64,000 nucleotides of DNA from assembly GCF_913063105.1 (NCBI RefSeq), contig NZ_CAJXYQ010000005.1, positions 62,001 to 126,000 on the forward strand. The letters are read 5' to 3'. The translations under genes were made by a program, and so were the position numbers. The stretch is from an uncultured Draconibacterium sp. GTDB lineage: Bacteria; Bacteroidota; Bacteroidia; Bacteroidales; Prolixibacteraceae. The notes under the pieces are model-generated. The model had not been told where the DNA came from and searched no databases. It was given only the letters and a program-made list of their open reading frames with translations. Positions within the stretch are counted from its first letter, which is position 1. The number at the start of each line of letters is the position of its first letter. Positions 17,837 through 31,200 of this stretch are shown one piece after another.

Positions 17837-18961
17837 ATGAAAAAGATGAAACTACTTTCCGTAATCCTAATATTTGTTGCGGCAGTGTCGTGTACCATCG
17901 ATAAAAAACTTCCGGAAGTGGTTCCGATCGAAAAAATGCAGGCCATTTACGATGAGGTAAAAACGCCTTATAAATATGGCCTGATTATGGTCCCCGATAG
18001 CAATAAGTATAAAATGGATTGCCCTACAATTTTCAGAAAAGACGAAAAATGGGTAATGACATACATTGTTTTCGATGGTAGGGGCTATGAAACCTGGTTG
18101 GCGGAAAGTGAAAACCTGTTGAATTGGGAAACGCAGGGAAAAATTATGCAATTTTCCGATACTACCGACTGGGATGCAAATCAAAAAGCAGGCTATCCTT
18201 CTTTAATTGATTACAATTGGGGTGAGTCGCCAGTTATCAACCAATTTAACGAAAAATACTGGATGAGTTATTTTGGCGGAAATTCAAGGGGTTACGAAAA
18301 AGGTTTGCTGTCGATTAGTATGGCATTTACCAATGAGAACCCTGCCACTATGCATGAATGGCAGCGGGTTGAAAAACCTGTTCTTACATCGAAAGATGCT
18401 GATGCCCGCTGGTACGACAACAGCACCATGTACAAAAGTTTTGTAATTGAAGACAAAGAACGTTTAACCGGTCATCAGTTTGTAATGTACTACAATGCAC
18501 GAGGCGATAGCATTAACCCGGATCGGGGGGCTGAACGGATAAGCATGGCCGTTTCAGACGATATGGTTAACTGGAAACGTTTTGGCAATCAGCCGGTAGT
18601 AAATCATCACAAGGGTATTTCAGGCGATGCAGTTATTCAGAAAATTGATGATGTGTATGTGATGTTTTTTTTCAGGGCAAATTGGCCCGATGGTAAAACC
18701 GTAGTTTACAATAGTTTTTACGCTTCGTACGATTTGGTGAACTGGACCCAATGGCAGGGGGCGCATTTAATCGAGCCATCGGAACCTTTTGATAATTTAT
18801 TTGCCCATAAGGCATACGTAATAAAACACGATGGAGTGGTCTATCATTTTTACAATGCCGTTGATAAACTGGGTAACCGTGGAATTGCATTGGCTACCTC
18901 AAAAGACCTCGGCAAAAGTACAGTTGAATTTAAATCAAAAAAAGAGTCTGGAATTAAATAG
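17837..18961 (+). CDS. Lipoprotein beta-propeller glycoside hydrolase, GH43-like
   Basis: Start taken at ATG 17837; a TTG at 17825 in the same frame lies inside the transporter gene and would spoil the signal peptide. 374 residues from this start, lipobox at Cys19 (AAVSC). Propeller motifs repeat through the chain: DCPTIFRKDEKWVMTYIVFDG, GYETWLAESENLLNWE, GESPVINQFNEKYWMSYFGG, ARWYDNSTMYKSF and GDAVIQKIDDVYVMFFFRANW. The conserved acidic residues at the blade starts (Asp in DCPT, Glu in GESP) fit a five-bladed hydrolase fold as in GH43 and its neighbours, but the family is not certain. Last gene of the operon that begins at 8047; a hairpin with T-run lies ~95 bp downstream. Confidence 0.72.
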   Translation: MKKMKLLSVILIFVAAVSCTIDKKLPEVVPIEKMQAIYDEVKTPYKYGLIMVPDSNKYKMDCPTIFRKDEKWVMTYIVFDGRGYETWLAESENLLNWETQGKIMQFSDTTDWDANQKAGYPSLIDYNWGESPVINQFNEKYWMSYFGGNSRGYEKGLLSISMAFTNENPATMHEWQRVEKPVLTSKDADARWYDNSTMYKSFVIEDKERLTGHQFVMYYNARGDSINPDRGAERISMAVSDDMVNWKRFGNQPVVNHHKGISGDAVIQKIDDVYVMFFFRANWPDGKTVVYNSFYASYDLVNWTQWQGAHLIEPSEPFDNLFAHKAYVIKHDGVVYHFYNAVDKLGNRGIALATSKDLGKSTVEFKSKKESGIK

Positions 18962-19055
18962 TTGTTAGTCCACTAATTGCACGAAGAAGAACGAAAGTAA
19001 CTTGAATGAATAAGGAAAACATAAAAAATAATTCTGCTTTGATGCCTCTGAAAAA

Positions 19056-19105
19056 TACCTGTTTTCCCCTAAATTCCTCGAGGTAACAGGTAGGTTTTTC
19101 TTTTT
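19056..19105 (+). terminator. Probable Rho-independent terminator after the propeller hydrolase gene
   Basis: TACCTGTT (19056-19063) pairs with AACAGGTA (19085-19092) around a 21-base loop, followed by a T-rich tract at 19095-19105. The loop is long for a classical terminator, hence moderate confidence. It lies in the 263-bp gap before the next GH2 gene, where I see no clear promoter match. Confidence 0.45.
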
Positions 19106-19224
19106 GTTCCCTTTTTTTGTGGGGGTAAAAATAAAAAAATAGTATTCCAGTTAATCCGAGTAAAAGTAGAATTAAAAACTAGTGTATTTCGTGAAATTAT
19201 AGGGAAACAAAAAGTGAAATTCAG

Positions 19225-21621
19225 ATGAAGATGAAAATATATTTAATAGTTGTTTTAAGCCTATTTGTTTTTGCAGCTTGTTCGAAACCCGAAAATGCAA
19301 GAGTTACAGCTGATTTTAACGACGGCTGGAAATTTTTGTTAAGTGATGATTCGCTGGCTTTTCAAATGAATTATGATGACTCAGACTGGCGTGAACTTAA
19401 CCTTCCGCACGACTGGAGCATCGAAGGAGAATTCAGTAACGAGCACCCTGCCGGAAATGCCGGAGGTGCATTACCCGGAGGAATTGGCTGGTACCGCAAA
19501 TCTTTCAAACTGGAGGACGTAGATAGCGGAAAGCATATTTTCATCGAATTTGATGGCATTTATCAAAACAGCGAAGTTTGGATTAACGGCGAGTTTCTGG
19601 GGGAGCGCCCATACGGTTACAGTGCCTTTCAATACGACCTAACTCCATATTTAAAATTTGGTGAAGCCGTCAATGTTATCGCCGTGCGGGTCGATAATTC
19701 CTTGCAGCCCAACTCGCGCTGGTACACCGGCTCCGGAATTTATCGCAATGTATGGCTGGTAAAAACCGGGCAAACCCACGTAAAACACTGGGGTACTTTT
19801 GTTCAGACCCCTGAGGTTTCGGCAAAAAAAGCTATTGTTGAAATGGAAATTTCGCTTGAAAATGCAAGCGGAGAATTGAGCTCTATTGAAACCATAATTT
19901 GCAATAGCCAGGGCGAGGAACTTGCAAAAGCAAAAAATGTTACCGGTGAAAAAATAGTTCAGCGTTTTGAAATTGAAAACCCGGCACTTTGGTCGGTGGA
20001 GAAACCCAATATGTACCTGGCCAAAACGGCCGTTTATGTTAAGGGCGAACTTTGCGATAATTACGAAACACCTTTTGGTATAAGACGTTTTTATTTTGAT
20101 GCAGAAAAAGGTTTTTTCCTGAACGGAGAATCGCTTAAACTGCACGGAGTAAACCACCACCACGATATGGGGGCACTTGGCGCTGCTGTAAATGTTCGTG
20201 CCATGGAGCGCCAGCTTGAAATCTATAAAGAAATGGGGGTTAATGCCATTCGGATGGCACATAATCCTCCTGCACGCGAATTGCTTGATTTGTGCGATAA
20301 AATGGGTTTCCTGGTGATGGATGAGGCTTTTGACATGTGGGCGAAAAAGAAAAATAAATACGATTACCACCTGCATTGGGACGAATGGCATAAACGCGAC
20401 CTTGAAGCAATGGTGCTTAGAGATCGTAATCATCCATCGATTTTTGCGTGGTCGGTTGGAAACGAAATTCGCGAACAGTTTGACAGCACCGGAACAGGCA
20501 TAGCAAAGGAGCTGGTTGCTATTGTAAAATCATTGGACACAACGCGCCCGGTAACCTGCGCCCTCACCGAGCAGGATCCGGCAAAAAACTTTATCTACCA
20601 ATCAAAAGCACTCGATTTAATCAGTTTTAATTACAAACACAGGGAATACCTTGATTTTCCTAAAAATTATCCGGGCGAAAAAGTGCTGGCCTCCGAAAAT
20701 ATGTCGGCGCTTTCAACCCGCGGACATTACGATATGCCATCAGATGAAGACAGAATCTGGCCTCCGGCATATAATGTTGAATTTGATGGGAATCCTGATT
20801 TTACTGTTTCGGCTTATGATCATGTTTACGCCTATTGGGGCTCAACACACGAAGATACCTGGAACGTGATTTCGAATAACGACTTCATTAGTGGCATGTT
20901 TATATGGTCGGGTTTCGATTACCTGGGCGAACCGGTACCTTATCCATGGCCGGCGCGCAGTTCGTACTACGGTGTTATCGATTTGGCCGGCTTCCCCAAA
21001 GACGCTTATTACCTGTACCAAAGCTTGTGGACCGATGAGCCCATGTTGCATTTGTTTCCGCACTGGAATTGGAATGAAGGACAAGATGTGGATGTTTGGG
21101 CGTATTACAACAAGGCTGATGAGGTGGAGCTTTTTGTAAACGGCATCTCGCAGGGAGTTCAGAAAACAACCGAGGGGAAATACCATGCCATGTGGCGGGT
21201 AAGTTATAAGCCGGGAAACATTATAGCCGTATCGCGAAAAGAGGGAAAGGTAGTTCTGGAGAAAGAAATAAAGACTGCTGAAAAAGCAGCTAAAATAAAA
21301 TTGGTGGCTGATAGAAGCATTATAAAAGCCGATGGAAAAGACCTCTCGTTTATAAGCGTAGAGATTACCGATCAAAACGGAATAATGGTTCCGGATGCCA
21401 ATAATTTGGTAAATTTTGAAGTAAGTGGCGCCGGTTTTATTGCCGGAGTTGACAATGGTTACCAGGCTAGCCACGAAGCTTTTAAAGCCACACACCGAAA
21501 AGCTTTTAACGGAAAATGCTTGTTAATTGTGCAGTCAACCCGCCAGAGCGGAACAATTACAATTACGGCAAAATCGGGAGAATTAGAGGAGAAAATACTA
21601 ACACTTAAAGCCGTTCAATAA
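19225..21621 (+). CDS. GH2 lipoprotein, beta-galactosidase type
   Basis: 798 residues with a lipobox at Cys19 (VFAAC). Compact GH2 architecture: sandwich (NLPHDWSIEGEF, GGIGWYRKSF, RPYGYSAFQYDLTPYL), Ig-like domain (RWYTGSGIYRNVWLV precedes it), then a barrel with KLHGVNHHHDMGALG, acid/base Glu414 in WSVGNEIREQ and probable nucleophile Glu491 in LASENMS. A DUF4982-like Ig domain (VWAYYNKADEVELFVNG) and an invasin-type Ig domain (ISVEITDQNGIMVPDANN) end the protein. This layout is typical of Bacteroidota PUL exo-beta-galactosidases. It is followed after 26 bp by a sodium:solute symporter, so the released sugar is probably carried in by that protein. Confidence 0.92.
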   Translation: MKMKIYLIVVLSLFVFAACSKPENARVTADFNDGWKFLLSDDSLAFQMNYDDSDWRELNLPHDWSIEGEFSNEHPAGNAGGALPGGIGWYRKSFKLEDVDSGKHIFIEFDGIYQNSEVWINGEFLGERPYGYSAFQYDLTPYLKFGEAVNVIAVRVDNSLQPNSRWYTGSGIYRNVWLVKTGQTHVKHWGTFVQTPEVSAKKAIVEMEISLENASGELSSIETIICNSQGEELAKAKNVTGEKIVQRFEIENPALWSVEKPNMYLAKTAVYVKGELCDNYETPFGIRRFYFDAEKGFFLNGESLKLHGVNHHHDMGALGAAVNVRAMERQLEIYKEMGVNAIRMAHNPPARELLDLCDKMGFLVMDEAFDMWAKKKNKYDYHLHWDEWHKRDLEAMVLRDRNHPSIFAWSVGNEIREQFDSTGTGIAKELVAIVKSLDTTRPVTCALTEQDPAKNFIYQSKALDLISFNYKHREYLDFPKNYPGEKVLASENMSALSTRGHYDMPSDEDRIWPPAYNVEFDGNPDFTVSAYDHVYAYWGSTHEDTWNVISNNDFISGMFIWSGFDYLGEPVPYPWPARSSYYGVIDLAGFPKDAYYLYQSLWTDEPMLHLFPHWNWNEGQDVDVWAYYNKADEVELFVNGISQGVQKTTEGKYHAMWRVSYKPGNIIAVSRKEGKVVLEKEIKTAEKAAKIKLVADRSIIKADGKDLSFISVEITDQNGIMVPDANNLVNFEVSGAGFIAGVDNGYQASHEAFKATHRKAFNGKCLLIVQSTRQSGTITITAKSGELEEKILTLKAVQ

Positions 21622-21647
21622 GAAGGGCTACAGAAGCTTAAAACCAT

Positions 21648-23282
21648 ATGGATAATATTTACGAACAACTAAAAACGCTTGATTTTATTATTGTTGGGGT
21701 TTACCTATTGGTGCTGATTGGTATTGGCTACTGGGTAAGTTTTATAAAAGCACGCGATAAAGAAGAAAACCTTTTTTTAGCCGGACACTCTTTAGGATGG
21801 AGCAGTATTGGTTTAACCATGTGGGGAACCAATGTTGGCCCGTCGATGCTAATTGCTTCGGCGAGTATTGGCTACACAACCGGAATAGTTGCCGGAAATT
21901 TTGGGTGGTATGCATTTGTTTTCATATTTCTGCTTGCAGTTGTTTTTGCCCCGCGATACCTGGGTGCTAATGTACAAACGCTACCTGAGTTTATGGGCAA
22001 ACGTTTTGGCGATTCAACTCGAACAATTTTAGCATGGTACACGCTGGCTACCATTTTAATATCGTGGCTTGCACTTACGCTCTATGCCGGAGGTATTCTG
22101 GTGGGGCAAATTCTAAACCTGCCCTTGTGGAGTTCGGTGTTGATTTTGGTCGTTATTGCCGCATTTTTTACCATTGCCGGTGGTCTTAAAGCCATTGCGT
22201 ATACCAATGTTTTTCAAATGATTTTGCTGATTGGAGTATCATTAATTTTAACGGTGGTTGGCGTAATAAAGGCCGGTGGACCTTTGGCTATTTACGAGGC
22301 TACTCCGGGCGAATACTGGAATTTGTTGTTACCTCGTAATAATGCCAGCTACCCATGGATTGCCATAATTCTTGGTTATCCGGTAATGGGAGTGTGGTTT
22401 TGGTGTACCGATCAATCAATGGTTCAATCGGTTTTAGGTGCTAAAAATTTAAAACAAGGTCAGTTGGGGGCAAATTTTACCGGTTGGCTTAAAATCCTCG
22501 ATGTAGCATTATTTATAATTCCGGGTATTACCTGCTTTGTATTGTTTCCGGGACTTGACAATCCCGATGAAGCCTACATGACTATGGTAACCCGACTTTT
22601 GCCTGTAGGTATGGTGGGTATGGTTATGGCCGTGCTTATTGCAGCACTGGTAAGCACCATCGACTCGGCATTAAACTCCTTAAGTACTGTGTTTACCATG
22701 GATATTTACATTAAAAAATACAAACCGGAGGCTAGCCAAAAACAAATTGTTGGCATAGGTCGAATGGTAACTTTTTTTGGTGCTGTGGTGGCCATCTTTT
22801 TAGCAATTGCTTTTGAGCGTGTAAACAGCTTAAACCTGTTTGATAAGTTTCAGGCAGTTCTTGGGTTTATTGCACCACCTATGTCGGTAGTATTTTTATT
22901 TGGTGTTTTATGGAAAAAAACAACTTCAAGGGCCGCAAATTTTACTTTATCTGTAGGAACGATTATTAGTATTGGATTGGGGAGTGCTTATATTTTTGTA
23001 AGCCCATCTTTTTTAGAAAGTTTGGAGCCTGATGGTTGGCTAAAAGTCATTCAGCAGTTTATTATTTGGCTTACATCAATTCACTTTTTGTTGCTTTCAT
23101 TTTACATTTTCGTAATTCTTTCGGTTTGTGCTTTTGCACTGTCATGGTTTGACCCAAAAGCAAACGAACAAAAGCAGGTGGATTATGGCACTTTACCCAA
23201 ACCGGGTAAAAAAGTATGGCTGCTTTGGGGAGCGCTAATAGTTGTTATGCTTGGTTTGTATATTTTATTTAACGGACATTAA
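21648..23282 (+). CDS. Sodium:solute symporter (SSS family), sugar-type
   Basis: 544 residues with about fourteen hydrophobic segments, full length for SGLT-like carriers. Family marks: GYWVSFIKARDKEENLFLAGHSLGWSSIGLTMWGTNVG in helices 1-2, GGLKAIAYTNVFQM near residue 180, WFWCTDQSMVQSVLGAKN near residue 265, and ALVSTIDSALNSLSTVFTMDIYIK near residue 345, the helix that carries sodium-site serine/threonine residues. It imports a monosaccharide with sodium; coupling to the upstream GH2 suggests galactose or a related hexose. A long hairpin just after the stop ends the operon. Confidence 0.93.
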   Translation: MDNIYEQLKTLDFIIVGVYLLVLIGIGYWVSFIKARDKEENLFLAGHSLGWSSIGLTMWGTNVGPSMLIASASIGYTTGIVAGNFGWYAFVFIFLLAVVFAPRYLGANVQTLPEFMGKRFGDSTRTILAWYTLATILISWLALTLYAGGILVGQILNLPLWSSVLILVVIAAFFTIAGGLKAIAYTNVFQMILLIGVSLILTVVGVIKAGGPLAIYEATPGEYWNLLLPRNNASYPWIAIILGYPVMGVWFWCTDQSMVQSVLGAKNLKQGQLGANFTGWLKILDVALFIIPGITCFVLFPGLDNPDEAYMTMVTRLLPVGMVGMVMAVLIAALVSTIDSALNSLSTVFTMDIYIKKYKPEASQKQIVGIGRMVTFFGAVVAIFLAIAFERVNSLNLFDKFQAVLGFIAPPMSVVFLFGVLWKKTTSRAANFTLSVGTIISIGLGSAYIFVSPSFLESLEPDGWLKVIQQFIIWLTSIHFLLLSFYIFVILSVCAFALSWFDPKANEQKQVDYGTLPKPGKKVWLLWGALIVVMLGLYILFNGH

Positions 23283-23301
23283 TAATCAATCAATAGAACT
23301 T

Positions 23302-23346
23302 AATGCCTGGAAGAATACTACGTGTATTTTTTCAGGCATTTTATTT
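23302..23346. terminator. Bidirectional terminator between convergent genes
   Basis: A 17-bp stem (23302-23318 with 23324-23340, two G-T pairs in the plus-strand RNA) closes a 5-base loop TACGT. The outer arms AATGCCTG and CAGGCATT are perfect. T-rich DNA follows on the plus side and A-rich DNA precedes it. It lies at the meeting point of the symporter gene and the opposing SGNH gene and overlaps the last codons of the latter. Confidence 0.8.
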
Positions 23347-24094
23347 TACGCGCGGTTTGTTTAAGCCACTCTCGTGCCATTAGTTCGTGCCCAAAAACCG
23401 TTGGATGAATGCCATCCCAAATCCAGTAATTTATTGGAGCTGATTGCTGCGCCTTTTCGAATACTTCGTTAAAATCAACCAGAATGGCATTGAACTCTTT
23501 TGCCAGCTTTTTTACAATTGTAGCCCGATTCTTTGTCTCTTCATCCCAGAGTTGCCAGTTTTTTTCTCGCGCTCCAACAGGAAAAACAAATGGAATCCCC
23601 AATACCAGTACAATGTCAGGGTTGGCGGTTTGTGCGCTGTTCAGCAACTGCCTGTACCCCTTTTCAAATTCGGCAAGGTCGCGGGCTTCCGGGTGCTTAT
23701 TTATTATGTCGCCCACATCGTTTATTCCAACCAATAAACTAAGTACGTCGGGTTTCAAGTCGATGGTGTCATTTTGCCAGCGTTTTTGTAAATCGGGCAC
23801 TGTGTTGCCGCTAACTCCCCGGTTGTAAAAAGTAAAACAGGCCTGCGGAAAATCGGCACCAACGCGACTTGCTATCGAAAATGCATAGCCATGTCCCATA
23901 ATGTGGTTTGGGTCATTGTTTCGTCCACGCTTCCCATCGGTAATCGAGTCTCCCTGAAATAAAAAGCATAAACCTTTCTCTCGTTCACGAGACGTAATTT
24001 TATCATTATCGAACACACTGGCAGGAAGCAAAAAAGATGTTGTTCCTGCAATTCCTGTAGTTTTTATAAAGTTCCGTCTTGAAAATAGTTTCAT
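23318..24094 (-). CDS. Secreted SGNH/GDSL esterase, rhamnogalacturonan-acetylesterase-like, Tat signal
   Basis: Start taken at the ATG at 24094 (258 residues); an upstream ATG at 24127 would add 11 residues before the signal. The N-terminus MKLFSRRNFIKTTGIAG carries a twin-arginine motif, suggesting export of a folded protein. SGNH blocks: FQGDSITDG with the catalytic Ser, NRGVSGN with the oxyanion Gly, VGINDVGD with the Asn, and DGIHPTVFGHELMA with the Asp-His dyad. Such enzymes remove acetyl groups from pectin or other glycans. It is the only PUL enzyme on the minus strand, with its own promoter inside the 374-bp gap upstream. Confidence 0.87.
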   Translation of the reverse strand: MKLFSRRNFIKTTGIAGTTSFLLPASVFDNDKITSREREKGLCFLFQGDSITDGKRGRNNDPNHIMGHGYAFSIASRVGADFPQACFTFYNRGVSGNTVPDLQKRWQNDTIDLKPDVLSLLVGINDVGDIINKHPEARDLAEFEKGYRQLLNSAQTANPDIVLVLGIPFVFPVGAREKNWQLWDEETKNRATIVKKLAKEFNAILVDFNEVFEKAQQSAPINYWIWDGIHPTVFGHELMAREWLKQTARKIKCLKKYT

Positions 24095-24468
24095 ATGTAA
24101 TTGATTTGAAGAGGATAAAATGTGCATGAAAAAAATTGCACCGATATAAATGATTTAAAAATATGCGAGTTGAATGTGTTGCTCTTATGATTCATTTGAA
24201 AATTAAAAATTGTAATTACGTGAAATAAACAAACAAACAGTTTAATAACAAATTTTACCGGTATATTAATTAAAACGTTTACTTATGTTCCTCATTTAAT
24301 TAACAAGTTAAAGAAATTTCAATCTGCTAAGTTATGTAAATTGTATGATGCACCCTTCTCCTTTTAAATGTATGAATGGCTTATCAGTCAAGGGTGTTGG
24401 TGTTGAGTTTGTATGGGTGTTTTATATTGAAACCTTTATTGATGAAAAATTTTTATTTAATAAAAATA
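24095..24468. other. Intergenic regulatory gap between SGNH gene and the rhamnose operon
   Basis: AT-rich, divergent promoter region. It contains a perfect AAACGTTT core (24273-24280) within a LacI-like half-match, flanked by a 9-bp inverted repeat (TTAATTAAA 24266-24274 and TTTAATTAA 24295-24303). I see no convincing TAnnTTTG box here and no RNA gene. A 69-codon frame starting at 24345 runs through the end of this gap but shows no family features. Confidence 0.5.
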
Positions 24469-24615
24469 ATGAAAACGTTTACATTTTTAGTATTTTTACT
24501 ACGTGTTTTGCTTGGCTTTGTTGTGCTACTATTTGTTCAGCAGGCCTGCAGTAGAATGCAGTTTGTAAAAAGAACCAATGAAACAGTAGTTATATTTTGG
24601 CCTCTGGTCTTGTAA
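24469..24615 (+). CDS. Possible 48-residue small lipoprotein upstream of RhaM
   Basis: ATG 24469 opens a frame of 48 codons. The product starts with Lys and a long hydrophobic stretch and has a lipobox-like end (VQQAC, Cys27), then about 20 residues with basic and aromatic character. The stop is 15 bp before the rhamnose mutarotase start, so it could be translated from the same mRNA. Against it: the first codons coincide with a perfect LacI-type operator pattern (24470-24483), and the frame may simply be promoter sequence. No family is recognised. Confidence 0.35.
   Translation: MKTFTFLVFLLRVLLGFVVLLFVQQACSRMQFVKRTNETVVIFWPLVL
24470..24483 (+). promoter_or_regulatory. LacI-family-like operator upstream of RhaM
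   Basis: TGAAAACGTTTACA agrees with every fixed position of TGnAAnCGnTnnCA, as does the site at 5044-5057. About 45 bp downstream, TACTATTTG (24527-24535) is one base longer than the -7 consensus, with TTTG at 24507-24510 upstream, giving a possible promoter ~95 bp before RhaM. If so, the small frame at 24469 is not a gene. Confidence 0.4.
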
Positions 24616-24630
24616 CTGCTTGTTAAACTT

Positions 24631-24960
24631 ATGAATATGAAGCGATTTGGACAAATTATTAAACTAAAGCCAGAAGGTGTAAACGAATACATTAAGCAGC
24701 ACAAAAATGTGTGGCCCGCGGTTTTAGCGAAAATCACAGAATGTAAGTTGTCTAACTATTCCATCTTTTTCAGAGATAACCTGTTGTTTGCCTATTTTGA
24801 ATATACTGGCAATAATTTTGACGCCGATATGAAAAAAATGGCTGCCCACGAAGAAACCCAGCGTTGGTGGGGGGTGGTAAAACCGCTTATGCAACCTGTT
24901 GAAACAGCTACTACTGAAGAGTTTTGGGCCAATATGGAAGAAATTTTTCATTTGGATTAA
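24631..24960 (+). CDS. rhaM: L-rhamnose mutarotase
   Basis: 109 residues, cytoplasmic, the full size of the family. It interconverts alpha- and beta-L-rhamnose so that the sugar can enter isomerase-based catabolism. Family landmarks: GQIIKLKPEGVNEYIKQHKNVWPAVL with the conserved His and Trp, YSIFFRDNLLFAYFEY, and the C-terminal MAAHEETQRWW block. Starts at ATG 24631; ATG 24637 is also possible. It heads the long operon with GH106 and GH78 alpha-L-rhamnosidases, which is strong support that rhamnose is a main product. Rhamnose isomerase, kinase and aldolase genes are not in the window. Confidence 0.93.
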   Translation: MNMKRFGQIIKLKPEGVNEYIKQHKNVWPAVLAKITECKLSNYSIFFRDNLLFAYFEYTGNNFDADMKKMAAHEETQRWWGVVKPLMQPVETATTEEFWANMEEIFHLD

Positions 24961-28281
<3,321 letters not shown>

Positions 28282-28290
28282 TGAAATTGT

Positions 28291-31200
28291 ATGTGTAAAA
28301 TAATTTGGTCATATCTTTTGCTGATTCTCATCCTGTTGTTTACAGGCTGCGAAAATGGAAAAAATAAGGATAAGGCTGACGCTACAATTCAGCATAAAAC
28401 CAACGATGCCAAACCGTGGGTTTACTGGTTTCTTACCGATGCCAGCATTTCTGAAAAGGGAATAACCCGGGACCTTGAGGCAATGAAGGAGAATGGCATT
28501 GGAGGTGCATTTTTATTTACCATAAGGGGAGCCGCAGAACCATCGTTATTTGAGCCGGTTGTTGTGCAGCTTACACCTGCCTGGTGGGATATGATGAAAC
28601 ATGCCGTAAGCGAAGCCAATCGCTTAGGACTAAAATTGGGAATTCATGCCTGTGATGGTTTTACAGCCGCCGGTGGCCCGTGGATTACTCCTGAGCTGTC
28701 GATGCAAAAGGTGGTATGGGCTGATACTCTGGTTACCGGAGCACAACATTTTGAGGCTATTTTACCACAACCTGAAATGACTGAAAATTTTTACAATGAT
28801 ATTGCCACTTTTGCTTTTCCCGCCAGGGATGGAGAAGGCTGGTCTTCTTATCAAATAAAATCCAAAGTTACCACCAGTCTTGCCAATAAAAATGCTTCGT
28901 TTTTAGCCCAAAAAGGAAACACCGAAATTTTTAGCAGCAGGGAAAAATGCTGGATTCAGTATGAATTTGAACAGCCATTTAATTGTCGCTCGGTAACTTT
29001 GCAATCGGGGTGGAATAACTACCAGGCTAATCGTTTAATTCTTCAAACCAGCAACGATGGAAATACCTTTGTTCCAATCGACACCTTGCAGCCATATCGC
29101 CACGGTTGGGACGATCGCGATGTGACGTCAACTCACCTGATACGGCCCGTTACGGCAAAATTTTTCCGTTTTGTTTTTAATCCTGAAGGAACCGAGCCTG
29201 GCGCTGAAGACCTCGACGATGCAAAATGGAGACCACGTTTAAGGGTGTTGGGAATTGAACTAAGCAGTAGCCCAAAGGTGCATCAGTTTGAAGGGAAAAC
29301 AGGTGCTGCATGGCGCATTAGTAAGCAATCAAATGAAACATATTTGTCCGAAATGGTCTGTGTTGATACATCACGAATTCAAGACATTAGTGAATTTGTT
29401 GATGAAAACGGAAAACTCTCGTGGAAGGTTCCCGAGGGGAAATGGATTATTTTGCGGATGGGGCATACCTCAACCGGAGCTACCAATTACATTGGCGGTG
29501 GAGCGGTGGGGCTGGAAGCAGATAAGCTGAATCCGGAAGCTGTGAGGGTGCAATTTGATAATTGGTTTGATACTATTTACAACCACATGGGGCCGGAACT
29601 GGCCCTGAATGTAGTTGAAGAATTGTACAACGATAGCTGGGAGTGTGGAAGCCAGAACTGGTCACCCGTATTGCTTGATGAGTTTAAGAAAAGGCGTGGT
29701 TACGATTTAAAAAACTACCTTCCGTTAATGGCCGGTGTTCCTCTAAACAATGCACGTTTTTCAGAACAGGTTTTGTATGATATACGAGCAACCATTGCCG
29801 AAGCATTGGTAGACAACTACCATGGAACAATGAAGCAACTTGCACAGGCCAAAGGATGCCGATACGGCTCGGAAAGTGTAGCACCGGTTTTTTGTAGCGA
29901 TGGGATGCTGCACTACAAAAATACTGATGCTCCAACCGGCGAATTTTGGTTTCGTAGTCCGTCGCACGATAAACCCAACGATATTTTAGATGCCATTTCA
30001 GGCGCACATATTTACGGCAAAAAACTGGTACGGGCAGAGGCCGGAACTGCCATCCGCCTGGATTGGGATGAGCATCCCGGAATGTTAAAAACATTGTTTG
30101 ATCGTAATTTTGCACTGGGGATTAATAAAATGATTTTTCATGTATTTACGCACGACCCGTGGACAGACCGGAAACCGGGTAAAACATTGGGCGTGGTTGG
30201 CACATTCTTTCAACCCAACCAAACCTGGTGGAAACCCGGTAAGGCTTGGGTGAAGTACATCGAAAATTGTCAGAAGCAACTTCAACAAGGGGTTCCTGTG
30301 GTGGATATTGCTGTGTTTACCGGAGAAGAAATACCGCGGCGAGCAATTTTGCCCGATCGCCTTGTGCCGGTTTTACCAGGCATTTTTGGCAAGGAAAAAG
30401 TGAATGAGGAAAAGCAACGCTTATTAAACGAAGGTCAGCCCTATCGTCAACAACCCAAGGGGGTAACAACCTTAAAAAATCTGGCCGATCCAATCAACTG
30501 GATTGACCCCTTGAAAGGTTATGCTTACGACTCGTTCAACAAAGATGTTTTAATTAACCAGGCAAAGGTTATTAAGGGCCGAATTGAATTACCGGGTGGG
30601 GCAAGTTATGGACTGCTGGTTATTCCCGGTAAGCGAAAAATGAATCCGGAAGCAGGAATGAGCATGGAGGTGGCCCAGAAAATTCTTCGCCTGGTAAAAA
30701 ATGGTGCAACAGTTTATTTTCAGGAAAAACCAACATTTTGTTTGGGCGACGAGAAAAATCGTAAAGATTTTAATGAGCTGATTAACAAGATTTTTGATGA
30801 ACGAGACTGTACGAAAATTTCTGAAAACCTCATCAGCATAAAACTTGGCAAAGGACAGCTATTAACCGGAAGTTATGACCTGGAGTCATTCAAGCACTTT
30901 GGTATTGAAAAGGATTTCTTCGCCCTGAATGAAAGTGGAGAAGTTGCGCAAAAAGTGGCCTGGAATCATCGCGTTACTGCCGATAAGGATATTTATTTTA
31001 TCTCGAATCAAGAAAATACAAAACGCCTTCTTGAGTTAACATTCAGGGTATCCGGGAAAGAACCGGAGTTCTTTTTTCCACTCACCGGCGAAACAAAAAG
31101 CTGCAAACAATGGCACATGGCCAACGGAAAAACCAGGGTGTCTTATGCCTTCGAAGGCAACGAAGCTGTTTTTGTAATTTTTGAAAACAAAACGTCGGTT

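Noticed and set aside
19651..20433. Long antisense frame (260 codons) inside a GH2 gene
   Set aside because: Low-complexity, Cys/Phe/His-rich product with no domain, fully inside a well-supported GH2 coding region; an ordinary shadow of the codon pattern.
20842..21495. Antisense frame (217 codons) in the same GH2 gene
   Set aside because: Same reasons; no start signals or family features.
24345..24554. 69-codon frame in the gap upstream of RhaM
   Set aside because: No signal, domain or conserved start context; it overlaps in another frame the better small-lipoprotein candidate and the operator.
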